Notes under the pieces: generated by a model
What the model was told of the DNA's origin: nothing
What the model saw: only the letters and a program-made list of their open reading frames with translations
Database searches by the model: none
Origin: Spirochaetales bacterium
Lineage (GTDB): Bacteria; Spirochaetota; Spirochaetia; SZUA-6; DRHE01
Reading direction: 5' to 3'
DNA length: 12,821 nucleotides
Assembly (NCBI GenBank): GCA_016930895.1
Contig: JAFGFV010000210.1
Coordinates: 1-12,821 of the forward strand
Translations under genes and position numbers: made by a program
In this document: positions 7,402 through 12,799 of the stretch, piece after piece
Layout of the letters: the number at the start of each line of letters is the position of its first letter
Numbering within the stretch: position 1 is the stretch's first letter

Positions 7402-8490
7402 TCAACGCCCCCCGGTCAGACCCGCGATCCGGGCGGCGAAGGCATCGATCTCGGAGGCACCCTCCAGGACCCCGAACTCGACCTCCATGCTCCTGCGCTC
7501 CCCGGGCTCGAGCTGCGGAAGGCGATTCTGCCGGCGCAGCTCCGCGCGGTTCAGGATGATGGTGTTGACCGGCTCGATGCCCACCACGTAGTCCACCTCC
7601 GACAGCATCTTCCACTCGTTCAGGAAAGGGAGCGTGGAGGTGTCGAAGCGAAGCGAGAGCCCCAGGCCCCCGGCCAGGGCGTGGTTGACCATGGCCGCCC
7701 ACGCGTAGCCGTCCGGATCGGCGGCCATGGTGTGGAGGTAGTCCAGGTTCGGGAAGCCCACCTCCGGGTCCTGGAAGCGGTCGACCACATCCAGGCGTGA
7801 GCCGGAGACCTCGTCGTAGGGCTCCACGGCGCTCGAGCCCACCAGGAGCCCGCTCTGCGCGTCGAGGAGCGGGAAGCCTGTATTCACGTGATACAGGATG
7901 GTGAAGGGGGCAGGGCTACCCCCGTAGTTTTCCACGGTGTCGCGGATCCGTACACGCTTCGAACCCAGACGGGTGGAGATCGAACGGCTCAGGCGGAGCT
8001 TCTCGCCGAACAGAGAGGCCTCTTCCACGCAAGCGGTCACCTCGAGGAGGTATTCGTCCCCTTCCCAGCGGGACAGGTCGCAGACCCGCGAAGCCGGGAG
8101 CGCGGAGTAGCGTCCGTGCAGCCCCAGGGATACCTCTCCGTCCTGTCCCGGGTTACCGAAGTAGGTCAGCCCGCAGGTGGTGAGCAGACCCCCCGAGAAG
8201 GTCCGCAGCCACTCCATGCCCGCAGGATCGTAGAAGGCGGGGTGAGCGATGGACCCCGGGGTGTGGTACACCAGGCTCAGGCCCCGCCAGCTGAAGTCCG
8301 CGATGTCCATGCCCCGCTCGGGCAGTACGGTGAAGCGCAGGCCCCCGCCGCCCGTGTCGAACTCAATCGCCCGCACTCCCCGGGAGCGCCCGTCGGCCAG
8401 CTCCACGTGCCGCGTGCCGCCCAGCTGAGTGATGTTGCCGATCCGGCGCTCGATCTCCCGCCGGCTGAACTCGCGGTCCCCTATGCGCAT
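7402..8490 (-). CDS. DUF4432 family, aldose 1-epimerase-like protein
   Basis: A 362-residue protein of the galactose mutarotase-like fold, DUF4432 group. Family features are LRFTVLPERGMDIADFSWRG near residues 50-70, YHTPGSIAHPAFYDP, GGLLTTCGLTYFGNPG, LGLHGRYSALPA, ILYHVNTGFPLL, and WKMLSEVDYVVGIEPVN near the C-terminus. Such proteins are predicted to bind or interconvert sugar anomers or sugar-like ligands; few have a known substrate. The start at 8490 is chosen over 8532 because GAGGAGGT lies six bases upstream of this ATG. It is cytoplasmic, with no signal peptide. It is transcribed divergently from the orphan PLP enzyme with 188 bp between start codons. Placement near a LacI repressor suggests carbohydrate or sugar-acid catabolism, which is inference. 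Confidence 0.88.
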   Translation of the reverse strand: MRIGDREFSRREIERRIGNITQLGGTRHVELADGRSRGVRAIEFDTGGGGLRFTVLPERGMDIADFSWRGLSLVYHTPGSIAHPAFYDPAGMEWLRTFSGGLLTTCGLTYFGNPGQDGEVSLGLHGRYSALPASRVCDLSRWEGDEYLLEVTACVEEASLFGEKLRLSRSISTRLGSKRVRIRDTVENYGGSPAPFTILYHVNTGFPLLDAQSGLLVGSSAVEPYDEVSGSRLDVVDRFQDPEVGFPNLDYLHTMAADPDGYAWAAMVNHALAGGLGLSLRFDTSTLPFLNEWKMLSEVDYVVGIEPVNTIILNRAELRRQNRLPQLEPGERRSMEVEFGVLEGASEIDAFAARIAGLTGGR

Positions 8491-8532
8491 CGACGTACCT
8501 CCTCGATCCGAGACCTGCGCGCGCGTGCTCAC

Positions 8533-8560
8533 ACGGTACCGGATCGGGCCCGGTTGTCAA
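8533..8560 (-). promoter_or_regulatory. Putative promoter of the DUF4432 gene
   Basis: On the minus strand a perfect -35 TTGACA (8560-8555) is followed after 16 bp by a weak -10 TACCGT (8538-8533), 3 of 6. Transcription would begin near 8526, about 36 bases before the ATG at 8490. The weak -10 leaves room for an activator or for a different -10. Confidence 0.4.
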
Positions 8561-8562
8561 GC

Positions 8563-8607
8563 GCATGCCTGCGCCGGGCATGTCTGCGCCGCGCATGCTC
8601 TTGCGGC
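8563..8607. repeat. Three tandem 15-bp repeats in the divergent promoter region
   Basis: Three consecutive 15-base units each start with GCATG: GCATGCCTGCGCCGG (8563-8577), GCATGTCTGCGCCGC (8578-8592) and a diverged GCATGCTCTTGCGGC (8593-8607). The first two differ at two positions. They lie between the -35 of the DUF4432 gene and the candidate promoter of the PLP gene. They may be iterated binding sites for a regulator or a small slippage product. Confidence 0.7.
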
Positions 8608-8610
8608 ATC

Positions 8611-8639
8611 TTGCCCAACGAAACGAATTTGGCCAATAT
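8611..8639 (+). promoter_or_regulatory. Putative promoter of the PLP enzyme gene
   Basis: TTGCCC (8611-8616) and CAATAT (8634-8639) are separated by 17 bp and match consensus at 4 and 3 of 6 positions. Transcription would begin near 8646, about 33 bases before the ATG at 8679. It is a modest match, and the -10 lies within a palindrome. Confidence 0.35.
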
Positions 8640-8643
8640 GGCC
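8631..8643. promoter_or_regulatory. Candidate operator palindrome GGCCA-ATA-TGGCC
   Basis: A perfect 13-base dyad, with arms GGCCA and TGGCC around ATA, covers the candidate -10 of the PLP enzyme gene. A repressor bound here would block transcription. Its right half, AATATGGCC, occurs again on the minus strand at the start of the lacI-family transcript (11207-11199), suggesting the same protein could bind both. Confidence 0.4.
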
Positions 8644-8678
8644 GGGGCGCAAGCCCGGAACAGAAGGAGAAGGCGTGC

Positions 8679-10148
8679 ATGAAGATCGACCTGGCGATAC
8701 TGGAAGAGCAGCTCGAGCGGACCGTGCGGCGGGCCCGGGAGCGGAACATCATCGTCCCGACCTTTGCCCAGATGCTGGACCCCGGCAGGATCCCCTCCCG
8801 CATCAAGGAGGAGCTCGGCGGGATCGGGCTGTGGGACATCCATCCCCGCAACCTGTTCCGCATTACCTGGAAGAATGAGCCCGTGGAACGGGGCGGGGAC
8901 TTCGGCTTCGTCAACTACCTGGAGCTCCCGCCGGAGTTCACCGGGGTGGAAGCCAGGATCATCGCCCTGGTGGGCAAGTGGTTTCCCACCGGGGCGCACA
9001 AGGTGGGGGCCGCTTTCGGCTGCCTGGTGCCCCGGCTGGTCACCGGGCAGTTCGACCCGACCTGCCAGAAGGCGGTTTGGCCCTCCACCGGCAACTACTG
9101 CCGCGGCGGGGCCTACGACTCCACCCTCCTGGCCTGCGAGTCGGTGGCCATCCTGCCGGAACAGATGAGCGCCGAGCGCTTCCAGTGGCTCTCCCAGGTG
9201 GCCGGGGAGGTGATCCGCACCCCCGGGAGCGAGTCCAACGTCAAGGAGATCTTCGACAAGTGCTGGGAGCTGCGCAAGAGCGGCGAGGACATCGTGATCT
9301 TCAACCAGTTCGACGAGTTCGGAAACTACCTCTGGCACTACGCGGTCACCGGGGCGGCCATGGAGGAGGTGCTGGAGCGGGAGCTGCGAGCGAGCGATCG
9401 GTATCACGGGGTGGTGCTGACCACGGGTTCCGCCGGCACCATCGCCTGCGGAGACTACCTCAAGGACCGCTTCCCGGGCAGCCGCGTGGCGGCCAGCGAA
9501 GCCCTGCAGTGCCCGACCCTGCTCCTGAACGGTTTCGGAGCTCACCGCATCGAAGGCATCGGGGACAAGCACGTGCCCTGGATCCACAACCTCAGGAACA
9601 CCGACATGGTCATGGCCATCGACGACAACGCCGTGGTCAACCTGGCCCGGCTGTTCAACGAGAAGGCCGGGCGGGCCTTCCTGACCCGCAAGGGCGTGCC
9701 CGAGGGTCTGGTCGGACGGCTGGACCTGCTGGGTTTCTCCGGGATCGCCAACCTGCTGTCCGCCGTGAAGTACGCCAAGTACTACGAGCTGGGCCGCAAC
9801 GACGTGGTCCTGACCGTGCTGACCGATTCCATGGAGCTGTACGAGAGCCGGCTCAAGGAGATGCACGAGAGCTTCGGCGTGTATCAAGAGGTCGACGCCG
9901 CGGCCCATCACGCCCGCTACCTGGCCGGCGCCGGTACCGACAACCTCCTGGAGCTCTCCTACCAGGACCGCAAGCGGGTCCACAATCTCAAGTACTACAC
10001 CTGGGTCGAGCAGCAGGGCAAGAGCTACGAAGAGATCCAGGCCCAGTGGTACGACCCCCGCTACTGGACCGAAATCCAGTCCCAGGTGCCGGCGATCGAC
10101 CTCCTGATCGAGGAGTTCAACCGAAAGGTGGGGCTGCTGGCGGGCTAG
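8679..10148 (+). CDS. Orphan fold-type II PLP-dependent enzyme (TrpB-like TGAHK motif)
   Basis: A 489-residue predicted PLP enzyme of the tryptophan synthase beta / cysteine synthase fold. The likely PLP lysine is K108 in FPTGAHKVG, close to the HTGAHK motif of TrpB. WPSTGNYCRGGAYDS provides the usual Ser/Thr-Gly-Asn cofactor loop, and LTTGSAGTIACGDYLKDRFPG resembles the glycine-rich phosphate-binding loop. The protein is longer than cysteine synthases (about 310) and has a distinctive 90-residue N-terminal region and a C-terminal region rich in Tyr and charged residues (YYTWVEQQGKSYEEIQAQWYD). It is not TrpB itself: the trp context is absent and the flanking motifs differ. The start at 8679 is chosen because AAGGAG (8664-8669) lies nine bases upstream; the ATG at 8565 falls inside tandem repeats upstream of the promoter. 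A beta-elimination, beta-replacement or dehydratase reaction on an amino acid is plausible, but the substrate is unknown. Confidence 0.88.
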   Translation: MKIDLAILEEQLERTVRRARERNIIVPTFAQMLDPGRIPSRIKEELGGIGLWDIHPRNLFRITWKNEPVERGGDFGFVNYLELPPEFTGVEARIIALVGKWFPTGAHKVGAAFGCLVPRLVTGQFDPTCQKAVWPSTGNYCRGGAYDSTLLACESVAILPEQMSAERFQWLSQVAGEVIRTPGSESNVKEIFDKCWELRKSGEDIVIFNQFDEFGNYLWHYAVTGAAMEEVLERELRASDRYHGVVLTTGSAGTIACGDYLKDRFPGSRVAASEALQCPTLLLNGFGAHRIEGIGDKHVPWIHNLRNTDMVMAIDDNAVVNLARLFNEKAGRAFLTRKGVPEGLVGRLDLLGFSGIANLLSAVKYAKYYELGRNDVVLTVLTDSMELYESRLKEMHESFGVYQEVDAAAHHARYLAGAGTDNLLELSYQDRKRVHNLKYYTWVEQQGKSYEEIQAQWYDPRYWTEIQSQVPAIDLLIEEFNRKVGLLAG

Positions 10149-10150
10149 GA

Positions 10151-10175
10151 CCCGCCCGGGATCAGCGGAGGCGGG
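10151..10175. terminator. Hairpin between convergent PLP and lacI-family genes
   Basis: CCCGCC (10151-10156) and GGCGGG (10170-10175) form a 6-bp GC stem with a 13-base loop. The structure occupies the 13-base gap between the two convergent stop codons and the last codons of the repressor gene. There is no T-run on either strand, so it would be a weak intrinsic terminator at best; position is the main argument. Confidence 0.3.
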
Positions 10176-11184
10176 AGCAGGTGCCGCGGCGGACCAGCTG
10201 CTGTTTGAGCTTGAGCACGTGGATGTCCTCGATGTTGTTCCGCAGCCGGTCGAAGAACAGGTTGCAGGCCAGCTTCCCGAGGGAGGTGGTGTTGATGCGC
10301 ATGGTCGTGATCGGCGGGACGTACCACTGCCCGTAGTCCAGGATATCCCCGGGGGCGATCAGGGACACGTCTTCGGGGACCCGGAGGTCCAGCTTGGCCA
10401 GCGCCTCCACGGCCAGGACCGCGACGTAGTCGTCGTGGGCGAACAGCGCCGTCGGCCTGTCCGGGCGGCCGAACAGGGGAGGCAGCATGCGCTGCACGTG
10501 CGCCGCCTCGGGGGAGGGGACCGTGATGCGGTGTTCCGGCGGCAGGGGGATCCCGTTCTCGTCCAGGGCCTTCTTGAATCCCACGAAGCGGTCCGCCACC
10601 ACGGCCGGCAGCTCCGGGCGCTCATACTCCAGGTACGCGATGCTCCGGTGCCCGAGCTTGATCAGATACAGGGCCCCTTCGTACGCCCCCTGAAAGTCGT
10701 CCACGCAGACCGAATCGAACTTGTCCTGGAGGTTGCTGTTGTTCACGACGATCACCAGGGTGCCGCGTTTCTCCAGGCGGTCGAAGAGACCTTCGTCGTG
10801 AAAATGGATCGAGAACACGGCGCCCGCCCCTGCCTCGGTGATGCGGCGGAAGACGGCCTCAGGGTCCGAGTCCGCCCGGACCGGCAGGAGCACCGGGAAG
10901 AAGCCGTGGTGGTGCAGACAGGACTCGATCTGGAGCAGGATTGGGCGGATGAACCCCCACTCGTACTCCTTGTCCTCGTGGTGGAGGATGGCCACGTAGC
11001 GCAGACCGCTGGGCCGGCGGGGAAAGGAACGATCGATCTTGCGGTAGCCGAGCTCCTGCGCGGCTGCCAGGACCTGCTCCCGGACCCCGGGAGAGATCCG
11101 GCCCTTGCCGGCGAGCGCCAGGGAGGCGGTTGACAGCGACACGCCGGCCCTCTCAGCCACGTCCAGCAGCCTGGGCCTCTTCAT
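10162..11184 (-). CDS. LacI-family transcriptional regulator
   Basis: A 340-residue LacI/GalR-type repressor. The N-terminal helix-turn-helix spans RLLDVAERAGVSLSTASLAL followed by GKGRISPGVREQVLAAAQELGY (residues 4-48). The remainder is the periplasmic-binding-like effector domain, with VAILHH, VVNNSNLQDKFDSVCVDD, GALYLIKLGHRSIAYLE, ALFAHDDYVAVLAVEAL, VPEDVSLIAPGDI and TTMRINTTSLG, all standard family landmarks. The hinge after residue 48 (RKIDRSFPRRPSG) lacks the usual ARSLR-type helix, which may alter minor-groove contact. The ATG at 11184 is preferred to 11214: GGAG lies five bases upstream, and the 11214 codon abuts the -10. Such proteins sense small sugars or nucleosides and repress nearby operons. 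The gene is divergent from the UroD-like gene and next to a sugar-mutarotase-like gene, so local control of these is likely. The ligand is unknown. Confidence 0.94.
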   Translation of the reverse strand: MKRPRLLDVAERAGVSLSTASLALAGKGRISPGVREQVLAAAQELGYRKIDRSFPRRPSGLRYVAILHHEDKEYEWGFIRPILLQIESCLHHHGFFPVLLPVRADSDPEAVFRRITEAGAGAVFSIHFHDEGLFDRLEKRGTLVIVVNNSNLQDKFDSVCVDDFQGAYEGALYLIKLGHRSIAYLEYERPELPAVVADRFVGFKKALDENGIPLPPEHRITVPSPEAAHVQRMLPPLFGRPDRPTALFAHDDYVAVLAVEALAKLDLRVPEDVSLIAPGDILDYGQWYVPPITTMRINTTSLGKLACNLFFDRLRNNIEDIHVLKLKQQLVRRGTCSRLR

Positions 11185-11198
11185 GGCTTCTCCAGAGC

Positions 11199-11207
11199 GG
11201 CCATATT
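11199..11207 (-). promoter_or_regulatory. AATATGGCC element at the lacI-family transcription start
   Basis: On the minus strand AATATGGCC (11207-11199) straddles the predicted +1 of the repressor gene. The same nine bases form the right part of the palindrome over the PLP gene promoter (8635-8643). The bases just upstream, ATGGTAAAAT (11214-11205), match ATGGTAGAAT at the UroD-like promoter (11479-11488) at nine of ten positions. A shared operator half-site is a reasonable but unproven reading. Confidence 0.35.
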
Positions 11208-11214
11208 TTACCAT

Positions 11215-11243
11215 TTTTTATCACAGCCGCAGGGGATTGTCAA
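11215..11243 (-). promoter_or_regulatory. Promoter of the lacI-family gene
   Basis: On the minus strand a perfect TTGACA (11243-11238) is followed after 17 bp by TAAAAA (11220-11215), which has an upstream TGA giving an extended -10. Transcription would begin near 11208, 24 bases before the ATG at 11184. This is one of the strongest promoters visible in the window. Confidence 0.65.
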
Positions 11244-11256
11244 TCTCCCCCTGCGG
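11227..11256. promoter_or_regulatory. Long interrupted inverted repeat over the lacI-family -35 (candidate operator)
   Basis: Outer arms CCGCAGGG (11227-11234) and CCCTGCGG (11249-11256) are perfect complements. Inside them GATTG (11235-11239) and CAATC (11241-11245) are also perfect, centred on T11240; three extra bases (11246-11248) make the two levels asymmetric. The repeat covers the TTGACA of the repressor promoter, a position suited to autoregulation. It lacks the central CpG usual for LacI-family operators, so another protein is possible. Confidence 0.5.
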
Positions 11257-11302
11257 GATGTCGCAGATCTCGGCCAAGAAGTAAACGCGACCGGATCGAG
11301 GG

Positions 11303-11340
11303 GTCTGCGCGCTGCTCAGACGTGCTTTTTATTCTTTTTT
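11303..11340 (+). terminator. Possible weak terminator (hairpin and T-tracts)
   Basis: GTCTG (11303-11307) and CAGAC (11317-11321) form a 5-bp stem with a 9-base loop, followed by T-runs at 11326-11330 and 11335-11340. It could stop plus-strand read-through antisense to the repressor gene before the UroD-like gene. The stem is short and the first T-run begins four bases after it, so confidence is low. Confidence 0.25.
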
Positions 11341-11345
11341 ATATC

Positions 11346-11351
11346 TATAAT
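11346..11351 (+). promoter_or_regulatory. Consensus -10 TATAAT in an AT-rich island
   Basis: A perfect TATAAT lies in a 28-base AT-rich island (about 11325-11352), unusual in this GC-rich window. No good -35 is found 16-18 bp upstream (best is 2 of 6). It could be an activator-dependent second promoter for the UroD-like gene, starting near 11358, or merely an AT-rich DNA-bending tract. Confidence 0.3.
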
Positions 11352-11362
11352 TAGATGGAGAC

Positions 11363-11446
11363 GTGAAACCGAATCATTCCGGGCGCTCTCGCTCATCCCG
11401 GCCGCGAGGATCATCTGGAAAAACACCGCGAAAAGTGGTGAAACCG
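11363..11446 (+). repeat. Direct repeats of GTGAAACCG
   Basis: GTGAAACCG occurs at 11363-11371 and again at 11438-11446, 75 bp apart. TGAAACCG resembles one half of a LacI/GalR-family operator (TGAAAnCG followed by its complement), but neither copy has a good second half. They lie upstream of the UroD-like promoter, where they could be regulator contact points. Confidence 0.35.
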
Positions 11447-11460
11447 CCTGCTCAAATTCC

Positions 11461-11488
11461 TTGACAGGAGGGAAATCCATGGTAGAAT
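11461..11488 (+). promoter_or_regulatory. Promoter of the UroD-like gene
   Basis: A perfect -35 TTGACA (11461-11466) and TAGAAT (11483-11488, 5 of 6) are separated by 16 bp. Transcription would begin near 11495, giving a leader of about 22 bases to the GTG at 11517. The -10 overlaps the ATG at 11487, which therefore cannot be used on this transcript. Confidence 0.6.
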
Positions 11489-11490
11489 GA
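11479..11490 (+). other. Possible three-codon leader ORF (Met-Val-Glu-stop)
   Basis: AGGAGGG (11466-11472) is placed six bases before ATG 11479, which reads ATG GTA GAA TGA. Its stop overlaps the ATG codons at 11487 and 11490 of the longest UroD-like ORF. It would matter only if transcription begins upstream, for example from TATAAT at 11346-11351; from the TTGACA promoter it is not transcribed. The purine-rich stretch may simply be promoter spacer. Confidence 0.2.
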
Positions 11491-11516
11491 TGCGGTACGG
11501 ACCAGCGGAGACCTAC

Positions 11517-12737
11517 GTGACCTCACAGCAGCGCGTGCTGGCCGCGTTGAACCATCGCCAGCCCGACCGCGTGCCCATCGACCTGTCCGGCCATCGCTCC
11601 TCCGGGATCAGCGCGATCCTCTATCCCCGCCTGCGCAAGCTTCTGGGTCTGCCTCCGGTGCCCGTCCGCGTCTACGACCCGATCCAGCAGCTGGCCGTTG
11701 TCGACGGGGACGTCTTGGAGCGCTTCGGGGTGGACACCGTCGAGCTGGGTCGCGGTTTTGCCTTCGAGGAGAGCTGGTGGGCGCCGTGGACCCTTCCAGA
11801 CGGAAGCCCCTGCCTGATGCCTTCCTGGGCCCTGCCGGAGCGGGAGGACGGGCGTTGGGTGATCCGCTCCGAGAGCGGCCGCATCCTGGCCCACATGCCC
11901 GACGGGGCCTTGTACTTCGAGCAGGTCTTCTATCCGCGCTTCGAGGACCCGGGAATGAGCCTGCCGGATGCCCTGAGGGAGAACATGTGGACCGGGGTGG
12001 CTTCCCCGCCGGGTCCGGAGGTCGCGGGTTCCGATGGTCGCGAGAAGCTTGCGCAAGGAGCCCGCCGGCTGCGCTCTTCCACGGACCGGGCGGTCATCGG
12101 CCTGTTCGGCGGGAACCTCATCGAGACCGGTGAGTTCGTCTACCGGATGGACAACTTCCTGAGCATGCTGGCCGGAGAGCCCCGAGAGGCCCACCGCTTC
12201 CTGGACGCCCTCACGGAACACCACCTCGCGAGTCTGGAGAGCTTCCTCGGCAGCGTGGGAGCGCACATCGACGTCGTTCTCTTCGGCGATGATCTGGGCA
12301 TGCAGACCGGTCCCCTGATCTCGCCGCAGATGTACCGGGAATTCTTCAAGCCCCGCCACGGCCGGATGTGGAGGCGCGCCAAGGAGCTTGCCCCCGTCAA
12401 GGTCATGCTGCACTGCTGCGGCGGCATTCGTCAGCTGATTCCGGACCTGATCGAGGCCGGCCTGGATGCGGTGAACCCAGTCCAAACCAGCTGCGAGGGA
12501 ATGGACCCGCGGGAGCTCAAGCGGGAGTTTGGGCGCGAGCTGGTCTTCTGGGGCGGGGGCTGCGATACCCAGGACGTGCTCCCCAACGCCAGCCCCGAAG
12601 AGGTGCGCCGGCACGTTCGCGAGCGGGTCGAGATCTGGAACCCCGGCGGGGGCTTCGTGTTCCAGCAGGTCCACAACATCCTGGCCAACGTTCCCCCTGA
12701 GAACGTGGTGGCCATGCTGGAAGCGGCGGCGGCCTGA
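11517..12737 (+). CDS. UroD/MtaA-family protein (putative corrinoid or cofactor methyltransferase)
   Basis: A 406-residue member of the uroporphyrinogen decarboxylase superfamily, in the non-haem branch that includes the MtaA, MtbA and CmuA methyltransferases. The N-terminus VTSQQRVLAALNHRQPDRVPIDL is the standard family start. FGDDLGMQTGPLISPQMYREFF, VKVMLHCCGGIRQLIPDLIEAG, LDAVNPVQ, FWGGGCDTQDVLPNASPEEV and HNILANVPPENVVAMLEA follow. H299-x-C301 and C349 match the His-X-Cys...Cys zinc pattern of thiol-activating methyltransferases, unlike true HemE. The GTG at 11517 is preferred: GGAG lies six bases upstream, it starts exactly at the family N-terminus, and the ATG at 11487 lies in the promoter -10. 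Members of this branch often sit in catabolic clusters with regulators and transporters, without known substrates. No corrinoid protein gene is visible here; it might lie downstream. Confidence 0.9.
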   Translation: MTSQQRVLAALNHRQPDRVPIDLSGHRSSGISAILYPRLRKLLGLPPVPVRVYDPIQQLAVVDGDVLERFGVDTVELGRGFAFEESWWAPWTLPDGSPCLMPSWALPEREDGRWVIRSESGRILAHMPDGALYFEQVFYPRFEDPGMSLPDALRENMWTGVASPPGPEVAGSDGREKLAQGARRLRSSTDRAVIGLFGGNLIETGEFVYRMDNFLSMLAGEPREAHRFLDALTEHHLASLESFLGSVGAHIDVVLFGDDLGMQTGPLISPQMYREFFKPRHGRMWRRAKELAPVKVMLHCCGGIRQLIPDLIEAGLDAVNPVQTSCEGMDPRELKREFGRELVFWGGGCDTQDVLPNASPEEVRRHVRERVEIWNPGGGFVFQQVHNILANVPPENVVAMLEAAAA

Positions 12738-12748
12738 ATCGTGGAGAC

Positions 12749-12771
12749 CAGGGCGCCCTGGATGCGCCCTG
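12749..12771 (+). promoter_or_regulatory. Strong hairpin between the UroD-like gene and the next gene
   Basis: CAGGGCGC (12749-12756) and GCGCCCTG (12764-12771) form a perfect 8-bp stem with a 7-base loop. An overlapping 14-base palindrome, CCAGGGCGCCCTGG (12748-12761), offers a competing fold. No T-run follows, so it looks more like an mRNA-stabilising or processing hairpin that adjusts expression between two co-transcribed genes than a full terminator. A protein-binding site is also possible. Confidence 0.45.
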
Positions 12772-12799
12772 CGGATAAAAACCTGCTTAGGAGGTTCGT

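Larger units (their letters stand above)
11185..11516. other. Divergent regulatory region, lacI-family / UroD-like genes
   Basis: This 332-base gap holds no credible gene. From left to right it contains the repressor leader and promoter (11185-11243), a long inverted repeat (11227-11256), a short hairpin with T-tracts (11303-11340), an AT-rich island with TATAAT (11346-11351), two direct repeats of GTGAAACCG (11363-11371 and 11438-11446), and the UroD-like promoter and leader (11461-11516). Its length and density of elements mark it as the main control region of the locus. Confidence 0.75.

Noticed and set aside
6242..7591. 449-codon plus-strand frame antisense to the DHH gene
   Set aside because: It lies opposite a gene with all catalytic motifs and has Val/Gly/Gln/Asp-rich shadow composition.
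7298..7702. Upstream extension of the DHH frame to 7702
   Set aside because: It runs antisense-frame through the end of the DUF4432 gene, is rich in Arg/Gly/Ala, and precedes the natural family start at 7297.
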